This document shows positions 38,502-46,710 of a stretch of 64,000 bases of DNA, one piece after another (position 1 is the stretch's first letter; the number at the start of each line of letters is the position of its first letter). Location: positions 620,001 to 684,000 of the forward strand of contig NZ_RFFK01000001.1 in NCBI RefSeq assembly GCF_003696305.1, written 5' to 3'. This DNA comes from Pseudomonas sp. AOB-7. GTDB taxonomy: Bacteria > Pseudomonadota > Gammaproteobacteria > Pseudomonadales > Pseudomonadaceae. The notes beneath the pieces are model-generated. The model worked only from the letters and a program-made list of their open reading frames with translations. It was not told the DNA's origin and searched no databases. A program made the position numbers and the translations under genes.

Positions 38502-38532
38502 TTGACTTCAAGTTCACTTGAACTTGTAGCCT
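38502..38532 (+). promoter_or_regulatory. MerR-controlled promoter of the DUF2938/DUF2798 genes
   Basis: TTGACT (38502-38507) and TAGCCT (38527-38532) are 19 bases apart. The spacer ends with the perfect palindrome CAAGTTCA-CT-TGAACTTG (38509-38526), close to the SoxR box pattern. Strong evidence that the divergent MerR protein switches this promoter. Confidence 0.75.
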
Positions 38533-38574
38533 CACATCGAAGCCAGTAATGGTCAACCCGAGTGAGGCCCCAAA

Positions 38575-39072
38575 ATGAACCCGTTACTGCACGATCTCTT
38601 GCCGATATTCGCCATAGGCGCCGGCGCCACCCTGGTGATGGACGCCTGGTTGCTGCTCCTGCGGCGCCTGGGCATCGCCACCCTGAGTTTCGCCCTGGTC
38701 GGTCGCTGGGTCGGCCACCTGCTGCGCGGCCGGGTCCGTCACGCCGCCATCGCCAGGACGGCGCCGGTTCGCGGCGAACTGGCGCTGGGCTGGCTCGTCC
38801 ACTACGCCACCGGCATCTTCTTCGCCGCCCTGCTGCTGGTTCTCACCGGTCCGGGCTGGGCTGCGCGTCCCTCACTACTGCCGGCCCTGGCGCTGGGCCT
38901 GGTCACCGTGGCCGTGCCGCTGCTGCTGATCCAGCCGGCGATGGGCGCCGGCATCGTTTCGCGCCACACGCCGACGCCGCTGAAGAACTGCCTGAAAAGC
39001 CTGGCCACCCATGGCGTGTTCGGCCTCGGCCTGTACCTGAGCGCCAGTCTGCTGGCCGCACTGCCGGCCTGA
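38575..39072 (+). CDS. DUF2938 family membrane protein
   Basis: 165 residues, four to five membrane helices. FAIGAGATLVMDAWLLLLRR, FALVGRWVGHLLRGR, ALGWLVHYATGIFFA and PAMGAGIVSRHTPTPL are the family blocks. The protein is in the inner membrane; its function is unknown to me. It is frequently next to a MerR regulator. The promoter with the SoxR-like palindrome is 43 bases upstream of the start. The DUF2798 gene follows after 62 bases. Confidence 0.9.
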   Translation: MNPLLHDLLPIFAIGAGATLVMDAWLLLLRRLGIATLSFALVGRWVGHLLRGRVRHAAIARTAPVRGELALGWLVHYATGIFFAALLLVLTGPGWAARPSLLPALALGLVTVAVPLLLIQPAMGAGIVSRHTPTPLKNCLKSLATHGVFGLGLYLSASLLAALPA

Positions 39073-39134
39073 GCCACACCTTCGCCCCAACCCCGCCGAG
39101 CCTGCGTGCCGGCACCACCACTGGAGAACATTCG

Positions 39135-39362
39135 ATGATTTCGCCGAAATACGCCCCCCTGCTGTTCGCCCTGATCCTTTCCGGCCTGATGTCGCTGCTG
39201 GTCTCGGGCATCGCCACCCTGCGCGCCACGGGACTGGCGCCGCAGTTCGCAACACTCTGGCTGAGCGCCTGGCTGACGGCCTGGCTGTTCGCCTTCCCTA
39301 CCGTGCTGCTGGTGGCGCCGCTGACCCAGAGGCTGGTCAGGGTGCTGGTGACCAGCAAATAG
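39135..39362 (+). CDS. DUF2798 family membrane protein
   Basis: 75 residues with two membrane helices (about 7-29 and 42-63), reading LLFALILSGLMSLLVSGIATL and LSAWLTAWLFAFPTVLLVAPL, the DUF2798 pattern. A GGAG lies nine bases before the ATG. Probably co-transcribed with the DUF2938 gene under the MerR protein. Function unknown to me. Confidence 0.88.
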   Translation: MISPKYAPLLFALILSGLMSLLVSGIATLRATGLAPQFATLWLSAWLTAWLFAFPTVLLVAPLTQRLVRVLVTSK

Positions 39363-39451
39363 CCGGTTGCGCCCGGGAGGGTCGGCGCCAGATGTCGTGA
39401 TCGCCCTTATCGGGCCATGCCCGACAGTGCAGCGCCGATGGCCGCGCGCAC

Positions 39452-40252
39452 TCAGGGGCCCAGGTAGCGCTGTTCGATGCGGGTGTAGCTGCCGTCCTCC
39501 ACCAGCCTGCGCAGGACGGCGGCGTAGTTCTGCACGAACTCGGGCTGCACGCTCTTCCTGCTGAAGGCCACCTCCGCCGCGTCGCTGGACACCACCACGG
39601 CGGTCGGGCGGATATGCTCGCTCAGCCCCAGGCTCTGCAGTTCGAAACGACCAGAGTGTTCGTCGGCGATCAGGCCGTCGATACGTCGGCGGGCGACCAT
39701 CTGCCAGAGGTTCAGACGAGTGGCGCTGAGCACCACGCGGCTGGCGAAGGCCTCGTCGGCCATCAGCGTCTGGTAGTCCGCCCCGTAGGACACGCCGATC
39801 TGCGCGCCGAGGCGCAGCGGCGTGTCGCGCAGTTGCAGCAGGTTATCCAGCGGCCAGCGCTGCGCCGCATCGCGGCGCAGGAAGAGGATATTGCGCGACG
39901 GCTCGAGAATGACGCCGGAGAAGTGCGCGTAGGCCTCGCGTTCCGGCTTGCGGAAGGCGCCGGGCAGGACGTCGAGGCGGCCCTGCTCCAGCTCCAGCAG
40001 CGCCCTGGCCCAGGGCAGGCGTACCAGGCGCGCCTGGCAGCCCAGGCGGGCGAACACCGCGCGATTGAGGTCGATATAGATGCCGCCGACCGAGCCGTCC
40101 TCCAGCTCCATGCTGAAGGGCGGGTCGTGATCCCAGCGCAGCGACAGTTCGCAGTTCGCCCCGGCCAGCCCCGGCAACAGCGTAAGCAGCAGCAGGAAGC
40201 GGCGCAGGGCGCCTGGGCGAGCCAGCGGGGGACGAACTGCAGATAGCGTCAA
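39452..40252 (-). CDS. Periplasmic solute-binding protein, amino-acid (SBP_bac_3) type
   Basis: 266 residues starting at a TTG (40252) with GAGAG upstream. Signal peptide to about residue 32 (LLPGLAGA). Mature part: DHDPPFSMELEDGSVGGIYIDL, RLPWARALLELEQGRLDVLP, LRLGAQIGVSYGADYQTLM, RRRIDGLIADEHSG. It looks like the stand-alone Pseudomonas binding proteins that lack an ABC transporter partner, as here: no permease or ATPase is adjacent. It may bind an amino acid or a polar compound for sensing. A paralogue of the same style is at 50674-51408. Confidence 0.85.
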   Translation of the reverse strand: MTLSAVRPPLARPGALRRFLLLLTLLPGLAGANCELSLRWDHDPPFSMELEDGSVGGIYIDLNRAVFARLGCQARLVRLPWARALLELEQGRLDVLPGAFRKPEREAYAHFSGVILEPSRNILFLRRDAAQRWPLDNLLQLRDTPLRLGAQIGVSYGADYQTLMADEAFASRVVLSATRLNLWQMVARRRIDGLIADEHSGRFELQSLGLSEHIRPTAVVVSSDAAEVAFSRKSVQPEFVQNYAAVLRRLVEDGSYTRIEQRYLGP

Positions 40253-40402
40253 AGGCGACTCTCGGGACTACAGGGGGACCGATATGCCCGAGTCTAGGGA
40301 AAGCGCGGGTGGATGGCAAAGCGCCACGGCCAGCGCGTGCGACAACGCCGACGAGACGTCGTCGCGTCAGGCTGAACCTGGGGTTAACGCCAGTAGCAGC
40401 TC

Positions 40403-40936
40403 TTAGCGCGTGGCCGCAAAGCCCTTTACCCGCTCCAGCCAGGCCGGATCGAGGCGGTTCTGCTCCAGTTCCAGCCCCTGCGCCTGCATGGCTTCGCGGT
40501 GCGCGTCGATCTCGCGCACCATCTGGCTCAGCTCGCTGGAGTTGCCGTCGAGCTGGTGCATCTGGGTCAGACCCAGGTGATAGAAGCGCAGCAGCTTCAT
40601 CGCGCTGGCGTCGCCCTGGGCCACGCCGGCTTTTACGTGGTGCATGACATTGGTCACGCGCATCAGGCTGCGCTTGAGCCTCCAGCCGTATGCAGCCGCC
40701 GTCATCAAGGGCCGCGACCACAGCTGTAGGCGCACCAAGGCGACGGTCAGGCCCAGGCCGGCCAGCACGCCGAGCAGATTCCAGCGGAAATTGTCGCCGC
40801 CGGGCGTGCCGAACAGCTGGGTGCTGGCGGTGGCGCAGAGCATGGCCAGCGTCAGGAAGATGACCGCGATCAGCAGCGTGCTGCGGCGGGTCTGCTGGCG
40901 GTAGTGCTCGGGATCGATGGGGGTGATTTCGAACAT
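40403..40936 (-). CDS. DUF3087 family membrane protein
   Basis: 177 residues from ATG 40936. It begins FEITPIDPEHYRQQTRRSTL, with two membrane helices (about 22-43 and 53-75) and a soluble C-terminal half with LLRFYHLGLTQMHQLDGNS and a helical end. This matches DUF3087, which is usually found immediately downstream of hrpA in Pseudomonas, as here (47-base gap). No function known to me. The long upstream in-frame extension lies antisense inside hrpA sequence and is not a start. Confidence 0.85.
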   Translation of the reverse strand: MFEITPIDPEHYRQQTRRSTLLIAVIFLTLAMLCATASTQLFGTPGGDNFRWNLLGVLAGLGLTVALVRLQLWSRPLMTAAAYGWRLKRSLMRVTNVMHHVKAGVAQGDASAMKLLRFYHLGLTQMHQLDGNSSELSQMVREIDAHREAMQAQGLELEQNRLDPAWLERVKGFAATR

Positions 40937-40983
40937 GACTGACAACTCTCGACTGTGATTGGGCGGGCTCTGCCCTCTCGGCA

Positions 40984-43900
40984 TCAGGCCTCGACCTGAC
41001 TCCACTGCTTGCTCAGGCGCTTGTCCGACACCGCCATCTTCGTACCCAGCTGCTGGGCGAACAGCGACACGCGGTATTCCTCCAGCATCCAGCGATACAG
41101 CGTCAGCTCGGGGTCGCGCTTGCCTTCCTGGGCGTGCTTGGCCGCACGCGCCTGGTACTGCTGCCAGTAGCCGCTCAGCTCGCCGGTCCATACGCGGTCA
41201 CGCTGCACCTGGGCGCCGACCTTGTCCAGGCGCTGCTCGATGGCCTTGAGGTAACGCGGGATTTCCTTGAGCCACTCGCCCGGCGTCTCGCGCACGAAAC
41301 CGGCATAGACCAGGTTCGCCAGCTGCTGCTTGATGTCGTTGAGCGCCATGGCCTGGGCCAGGTCGATCTTGCCCTTGAAGCGCTTCTGCAGGCCATGGTG
41401 CAGCTTGAGGATCTCCAGCACCTGGCGGGCGATGCGTTCGGCGTGGGCCGTCCAGTCGCCGCGCTTGCGCTCGGCCAGTTGCGCCAGGGCGGCGCCGTCG
41501 CGCGGCAGGCTGGCTTCGCCATCGAGGATGCAGGCGTCCAGGCTGGCCAGCAGGATGTCTTCGACCAGCGCCTCGACGCGGCCGATCTCGCGGTAGAGCA
41601 GGCCCAGTTCGGTCAACCCCGGCAGCTTGCCGCGCAGGAACTTGGCCTGCTCGGCCAACTGTTGAAGGAGCAGACGTTGCAGGGCGCGGCGGTGCTGGAA
41701 GTCGGCTTCGGCCTGGGTCGGGAAGCGCCCTTCCTTGACCACACCCGCCTCCTCCACCAGCGCCGGGTAGACGGTCATGGAGAGGCCGGCGATCTTCTGC
41801 TGGGCCTTCTCGGCGACCTCGGCGAAGGCCTTGGCCTCCACCGCTTTCGGCTTGTCGCTCTGCTGCGGGATGGCCAGCGCGGCCTGGCTGGCCTCGGCGA
41901 AACGCGCGGTCAACTCGGCCAGGTCGCGGCCTTCGCCGAGGAACTTGCCGTGGGCGTCGACCACCTCGATGTTCATCTTCAGGTGGTTTTCCAGCCCGGC
42001 AGCGGCCTCGGCCCAGGCCTCGTCGGAGACCCGCACGCCGGTCATGCGCAGCAGCTCCTGGCCCAGCGCCTGCGGCAGCGAGCCCTGGCCGAACACCAGC
42101 TTGTCCAGCGCCGCGCCGACGAAGTCCGGCACCGGCACGAAGTTCTTGCGCAGCGCCTTGGGCAGGCCGCGCACCAGGGCGATGCACTTGGCTTCCAGCA
42201 GCCCCGGCACCAGCCATTCGAGGCGCTCGGGTTGCAGTTGCGGCAGCAGCGGCGCCGGCACGCGCAGGGTCACGCCGTCGCGCGGATGGTTGGGCTCGAA
42301 GTGGTAGCTCAGCGGCAGTTGCAGCTCGCCGATGCGCAAATTGTCCGGGTACTGCGCGGCGGTGACGTCCTTGGCGTCGCGCGCCAGGGCGTCCTCCTCG
42401 CGCATGATCAGCAGCCCGGCGTCGGCGGCGCTGCCCTTCTTGTACCAGGCCTCGAAACTGGCGGTCTGGTAGATGTCCTGTGGGATGCGCGCGTCGTAGT
42501 AGCCGAACAAGGTCTCTTCATCGGCGAGGATGTCGCGGCGGCGCGACTTGGCCTCCAGCTCGTCGAGGCGTTCGAGCAACTGGCGGTTGGCGGTCAGGCA
42601 GCGCACCCGGCTGTTGATCTCGCCGCGCACCAGGCCCTCGCGAATGAACAGCTCGCGCGAAACCATCGGGTCGATGGGGCCGTAGTGCACCGGGCGGCGA
42701 GCGACCACGATCATGCCGTACAAAGTGACCTGCTCGAAGGCCACCACCTGGCCGCGCTTCTTCTCCCAGTGCGGCTCCAGATAGTTCTTCTTCACCAGAT
42801 GGCCGGCCAGCGGCTCGATCCAGTCCGGCTCGATCCTGGCCACCATGCGGGCGAACAGCTTGGTGGTTTCCACCAGCTCGGCGGCCATCACCCAGTTGGG
42901 CTTCTTGCGCCCGATCACGCTGGACGGGTGAATCCAGAAGCGCCGCTGGCGCGCGCCGAGGTAGTCGCCGTCCTCGGTCTTCTGGCCGATCTGGCTGAGC
43001 AGGCCGGCGAGAATGGCCTTGTGCACGGCGGCGTAGTTCTTCGCCCGCACCGCCGCCTCGCTGACCTCGGCCTGCTGGCGGGCGATGGCGTTGACGCGGG
43101 TGTCCTTGGTCGGTTGCGGGGCCTTGCTGTCCGCCGGCTGTGGTTCGCGGCTGAGGCCGCTCCGACCGATGCCGCGTTCGCCTTCGAGCTTCAGCTCGCG
43201 GACGATCAGCACCAGCTGGCGGTGCGCATCGCGCCATTCGCGCAGGCGCATGTAGTTGAGGAAGTTCTTCTTGCACCAGCTGCGCAGCGGGTTGGCGCCC
43301 AGCGCCTGACGCTGCTCCTCGAAACCGCGCCAGAGGTTGATCAGCGCGGCGAAATCCGAGTCCACGTCTTTCCACTGCGCGTGCGCCTGGTCGGCGGCCT
43401 GCTGGCGGTCCATCGGCCGCTCGCGCGGATCCTGCACCGATAGAGCGCTTGCGACTATGAGGATCTCCTCCAGGCTGCCCTGCTTGGCGCCTTCGAGCAC
43501 CATGCGGCCCAGGCGCGGGTCGATGGGCAGGCGCGCCAGCTGGCGGCCGATGGGCGTCAGCTGGCTTTCGCGATTGACCGCCGACAGCTCCTGCAAGAGG
43601 TTGAAGCCGTCGCTGATGGCCTTGCCGTCTGGCGGCTCGATAAAGGGGAAGTCCTCGATGCTGCCCAGGCGCAGGTGCAGCATCTGCAGGATCACCGCTG
43701 CCAGGTTGGTGCGGAGGATTTCCGGGTCGGTGAATTCCGGGCGGCCGAGGAAATCCTCCTCGCTGTACAGACGGATGCAGATGCCCGGCTCGACCCGCCC
43801 GCAACGGCCCTTGCGCTGGTTGGCGCTGGCCTGCGACACCGGCTCGATGGGCAGGCGCTGCACCTTGGCGCGGTAGCTGTAGCGGCTGATACGCGCGGTG

Positions 43901-45021
43901 CCGCTGTCGATCACGTAGCGGATGCCCGGCACGGTCAGCGAGGTCTCGGCGACGTTGGTGGCCAGCACTATCTTGCGTCCCGGCATCGGCGCGAAGATCT
44001 TCTGCTGCTCGGCCGGGGTCAGTCGTGCGTACAGCGGCAGCACCTCGGTGTGGCGCAGGTTGGCCTTGCGCAGCACCTCGGCGGCCTCGCGGATCTCGCG
44101 CTCGCCGGGCAGGAACACCAGCACGTCGCCAGGACGCTTGCCGACCTCGCGTTCATGGGCGGCGATCTCGTCCAGCGCGGCGAGGATACCCTGGTCGATG
44201 GAGAGGTCGTCGAGCAGGCGCTCGCCCTCCTCGTCCACCTCGGCGGCCAGCGGCCGGTACCAGGTGTCCACCGGGTAGGTGCGGCCGGACACCTCGATGA
44301 TCGGCGCATCGTTGAAATGCTTGGAGAAGCGTTCCAGGTCGATGGTCGCCGAGGTGATGATCAGCTTGAGGTCGGGCCGACGCGGCAGCAGGGTCTTCAA
44401 ATAGCCGAGGAGGAAGTCGATGTTGAGGCTGCGCTCGTGCGCCTCGTCGACGATGAGGGTGTCGTACTTTTCCAGGAAGCGGTCGTGCTGGGTCTCGGCC
44501 AGCAGGATGCCGTCGGTCATCAGCTTGATCAGCGTGCTGTCGGTGCTCTGATCCTCGAAGCGCACCTGGTAGCCGACCAGCTCGCCCAGCTTGGTGCCGA
44601 TCTCCTCGGCCACCCTTGTCGCCACGCTGCGCGCGGCCAGGCGCCGCGGCTGGGTGTGACCGATCAGGCCGTGCACGCCGCGGCCCAGCTCCAGGCAGAT
44701 CTTCGGCAACTGGGTGGTCTTGCCCGAGCCGGTCTCGCCGGCGATCACCACCACCTGGCTCTTCTCCAGCGCGGCCTTGATCTCGTCGCGCTTGGCGGCG
44801 ATCGGCAGCGCGTCGTCGTAGCGCATCGGCGGTACGCTCCGCTGGCGCGCCAGCACCTTGGCGCAGGACGCCTGGAAGCGCTCCAGCCACTGCGCCAGCT
44901 TGGCCTCGTCCGGTTTTTTCTGCAGCTCGTGCAGTTGCCGGCGCAGGCGATGGCGGTCGGCCTGCAGGGCCTGGTCGAGGTTCTTGTGCAGTTGGTCGAA
45001 GCTGAGGCTGGCGTCGGTCAT
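40984..45021 (-). CDS. hrpA: ATP-dependent RNA helicase HrpA
   Basis: 1345 residues, close to the usual length of about 1300. DExH helicase: Walker A GETGSGKTT (95-103), HTQPRRLAARSVA, DEAH in LIVDEAHERSLNIDFLLG, SATID, and the second RecA domain with ATNVAETSLTVPGIRYVID and QRKGRCGRVEPG. HA2, OB and the long DUF3418 C-terminus follow. It unwinds mRNA and resolves collided ribosomes in E. coli. The start at 45021 is the only sensible one (MTDASLSFDQLHK). DUF3087 follows on the same strand. Confidence 0.97.
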   Translation of the reverse strand: MTDASLSFDQLHKNLDQALQADRHRLRRQLHELQKKPDEAKLAQWLERFQASCAKVLARQRSVPPMRYDDALPIAAKRDEIKAALEKSQVVVIAGETGSGKTTQLPKICLELGRGVHGLIGHTQPRRLAARSVATRVAEEIGTKLGELVGYQVRFEDQSTDSTLIKLMTDGILLAETQHDRFLEKYDTLIVDEAHERSLNIDFLLGYLKTLLPRRPDLKLIITSATIDLERFSKHFNDAPIIEVSGRTYPVDTWYRPLAAEVDEEGERLLDDLSIDQGILAALDEIAAHEREVGKRPGDVLVFLPGEREIREAAEVLRKANLRHTEVLPLYARLTPAEQQKIFAPMPGRKIVLATNVAETSLTVPGIRYVIDSGTARISRYSYRAKVQRLPIEPVSQASANQRKGRCGRVEPGICIRLYSEEDFLGRPEFTDPEILRTNLAAVILQMLHLRLGSIEDFPFIEPPDGKAISDGFNLLQELSAVNRESQLTPIGRQLARLPIDPRLGRMVLEGAKQGSLEEILIVASALSVQDPRERPMDRQQAADQAHAQWKDVDSDFAALINLWRGFEEQRQALGANPLRSWCKKNFLNYMRLREWRDAHRQLVLIVRELKLEGERGIGRSGLSREPQPADSKAPQPTKDTRVNAIARQQAEVSEAAVRAKNYAAVHKAILAGLLSQIGQKTEDGDYLGARQRRFWIHPSSVIGRKKPNWVMAAELVETTKLFARMVARIEPDWIEPLAGHLVKKNYLEPHWEKKRGQVVAFEQVTLYGMIVVARRPVHYGPIDPMVSRELFIREGLVRGEINSRVRCLTANRQLLERLDELEAKSRRRDILADEETLFGYYDARIPQDIYQTASFEAWYKKGSAADAGLLIMREEDALARDAKDVTAAQYPDNLRIGELQLPLSYHFEPNHPRDGVTLRVPAPLLPQLQPERLEWLVPGLLEAKCIALVRGLPKALRKNFVPVPDFVGAALDKLVFGQGSLPQALGQELLRMTGVRVSDEAWAEAAAGLENHLKMNIEVVDAHGKFLGEGRDLAELTARFAEASQAALAIPQQSDKPKAVEAKAFAEVAEKAQQKIAGLSMTVYPALVEEAGVVKEGRFPTQAEADFQHRRALQRLLLQQLAEQAKFLRGKLPGLTELGLLYREIGRVEALVEDILLASLDACILDGEASLPRDGAALAQLAERKRGDWTAHAERIARQVLEILKLHHGLQKRFKGKIDLAQAMALNDIKQQLANLVYAGFVRETPGEWLKEIPRYLKAIEQRLDKVGAQVQRDRVWTGELSGYWQQYQARAAKHAQEGKRDPELTLYRWMLEEYRVSLFAQQLGTKMAVSDKRLSKQWSQVEA

Positions 45022-45146
45022 CGGAGCCGTGCTGGGTCTGTCGTCGGGAAATCAGCCGGCGATTGTCGCAGATTGCGCCACGCCCGCGTAGGGCGGCCGC
45101 TCATGGCATTAGCAAACGGTCCGCCGATGGGTACTAGCACAGCACA

Positions 45147-45650
45147 TCAATCCTCCGCTCGCGGACCAAGTCCCGCCAGCAGCTTGCCGGTCAATTCATG
45201 CAACGCCCGCTGCTCGTCGGCGGTCAATCCTGAGAGCACGCGCTGCAGGTTGGCCACGTGGGCGGCGAGCATGCCGTCGATCAGTTCGAAACCGGCCGTG
45301 GTCAGTGCCACCAGCACGCCGCGGCGGTCACTGGGATGCTTGCGCCGCTCGATCAGCCCAGCCTTTTCCAGGCGATCAATACGGCTGGTCATGCCGCCCG
45401 AGGAAATCATCGCGCTCTCGTACAGTGCCGTGGGCATCAGCGCAAAGGGCTCGCCCGCCCGACGCAGGGTGGCGAGCAGGTCGAACTCGCCGGCCTGCAG
45501 CCCGTGCTCGGCGAAGAACGGCAGCAGATGATCACGACTGATTATCTGGTTGAGTTCGCCCAGACGGCCGATAACCGCCATGGAAAATCCGTCCAGATCG
45601 GGGCGCTGCTGCTGCCACTGCTCGGCAGCCAGTTGTGCGCGATCGTGCAT
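45147..45650 (-). CDS. MarR-family transcriptional regulator
   Basis: 167 residues; GGAGG is six bases before the ATG. Winged HTH: GLQAGEFDLLATLRRAGEPF, LYESAMISSGGMTSRIDRLE, GLIERRKHPSDRRGVLVALT. It is divergent from the EamA exporter over 86 bases that carry a TATCTTG palindrome, a typical MarR-EamA pair in which the regulator represses the exporter and itself until a ligand binds. Confidence 0.93.
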   Translation of the reverse strand: MHDRAQLAAEQWQQQRPDLDGFSMAVIGRLGELNQIISRDHLLPFFAEHGLQAGEFDLLATLRRAGEPFALMPTALYESAMISSGGMTSRIDRLEKAGLIERRKHPSDRRGVLVALTTAGFELIDGMLAAHVANLQRVLSGLTADEQRALHELTGKLLAGLGPRAED

Positions 45651-45663
45651 GTCGCCTCCAATT

Positions 45664-45681
45664 TATCTTGCCATCAAGATA
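45664..45681. promoter_or_regulatory. MarR operator between the regulator and EamA genes
   Basis: TATCTTG-CCAT-CAAGATA is a perfect 7-4-7 inverted repeat, starting 14 bases upstream of the MarR start codon. ATCTTG-N4-CAAGAT is a frequent MarR recognition form. Confidence 0.7.
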
Positions 45682-45736
45682 CTTTTCAAAAAGAATGTTG
45701 CCATCGTAGCGTATTCCCCACCAAGGAGGCATCTGC

Positions 45737-46639
45737 ATGACAGGCACCCACTTCCGGCCGCTTCCGGCCCTGGCCCTGCTTCTGGCCATCGGCGCCCTGC
45801 TAGGGCTGACCGGCAACCTGGTGAAGCTGGCCGGCAATGCCGGCTGGCAACCCATGGCCTACCTGCTCTGGAGCCTGATCGGCGGCGGCCTACTATTGCT
45901 CCTGTTTGCTTGGCTGCGCGGCGAGCGGCCGGGCCTGAGCCCGCCCCTGCAGCGCTATTACCTGGGCTCGGGGCTGCTGAGCATCGCCTTGCCCAACGGT
46001 CTGCTGTTCAGCTCGATCAGCCATGTCGGTGCCGGCTTCGCCTCGATGTGCCTGGCCTTTCCACCGCTGATCACCTATCTGCTGGCCCTGGCACTGCGCA
46101 TGGAAGGTCTCAGCCGTATCCGCCTGCTGGGCATCTGCGTCGGCCTGCTCGGCAGCCTGCTGCTGGCGCTCGGCAAACTCAACAGCGGCGACAGCCCGAT
46201 GCTCTGGGTATTGGCCGCGCTCTGCGTGCCGGTTTTCCTGGCACTGGGCAATGTCTATCGCTCGCGCTACTGGCCCAGCGGCGCCAGCCCGCTGTCGCTG
46301 GCGCCGGGCATGCTGCTCGGCGGCGCCGCGCTGCTGGTGCCCATGGGATTGTTCGGCATCGAGTTCTCACCGCGCCTGGACAGCGTGACGGCAATCATCC
46401 TGCTGATCGCGCAGATGCTGCTGTTCGCCGCCATCTATGCGCTGTTCTTCGTCCTGCAGAAACTGGCCGGCGCGGTGTTTCTCAGCCAGATCGGTTCGGT
46501 CGCGGCGATAGTCGGCGCAGCCATCGCCATCGGCCTGCTCGGCGAGCGGGGCAGCCTGACGATGCTGCTGGCCGCCCTGTGCATCGTCGGCGGCGTGCTG
46601 CTGGTGGCCTGGCGCGGGGCGCAACAGGTGCAGGGCTGA
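45737..46639 (+). CDS. EamA/DMT-family exporter
   Basis: 300 residues, ten membrane helices in two EamA repeats (LLAIGALLGLTGNLVKLAGNAG, and the second near CVPVFLALGNVYRSRYW). The end has SQIGSVAAIVGAAIAIGLLGE, common in the family. It probably exports a metabolite or drug. RBS AAGGAGG precedes the ATG at 45737. It is regulated by the divergent MarR protein by inference. Confidence 0.9.
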   Translation: MTGTHFRPLPALALLLAIGALLGLTGNLVKLAGNAGWQPMAYLLWSLIGGGLLLLLFAWLRGERPGLSPPLQRYYLGSGLLSIALPNGLLFSSISHVGAGFASMCLAFPPLITYLLALALRMEGLSRIRLLGICVGLLGSLLLALGKLNSGDSPMLWVLAALCVPVFLALGNVYRSRYWPSGASPLSLAPGMLLGGAALLVPMGLFGIEFSPRLDSVTAIILLIAQMLLFAAIYALFFVLQKLAGAVFLSQIGSVAAIVGAAIAIGLLGERGSLTMLLAALCIVGGVLLVAWRGAQQVQG

Positions 46640-46665
46640 CCATGTTTCCCCAGTAGGGTGCCCAA

Positions 46666-46692
46666 TAAAAAACGCCACTCGAAGGTGGCGTT
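46666..46692 (-). terminator. Terminator of fadD1
   Basis: AACGCCAC (46671-46678), loop TCGAAG, GTGGCGTT (46685-46692). On the minus strand it continues with TTTTTATT. It begins 19 bases after the fadD1 stop and could serve the converging EamA gene weakly. Confidence 0.9.
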
Positions 46693-46710
46693 CTCATCAA
46701 CTGGCGCGAA

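Noticed and set aside
41134..43443. Plus-strand open frame of about 770 codons
   Set aside because: Antisense shadow of hrpA.
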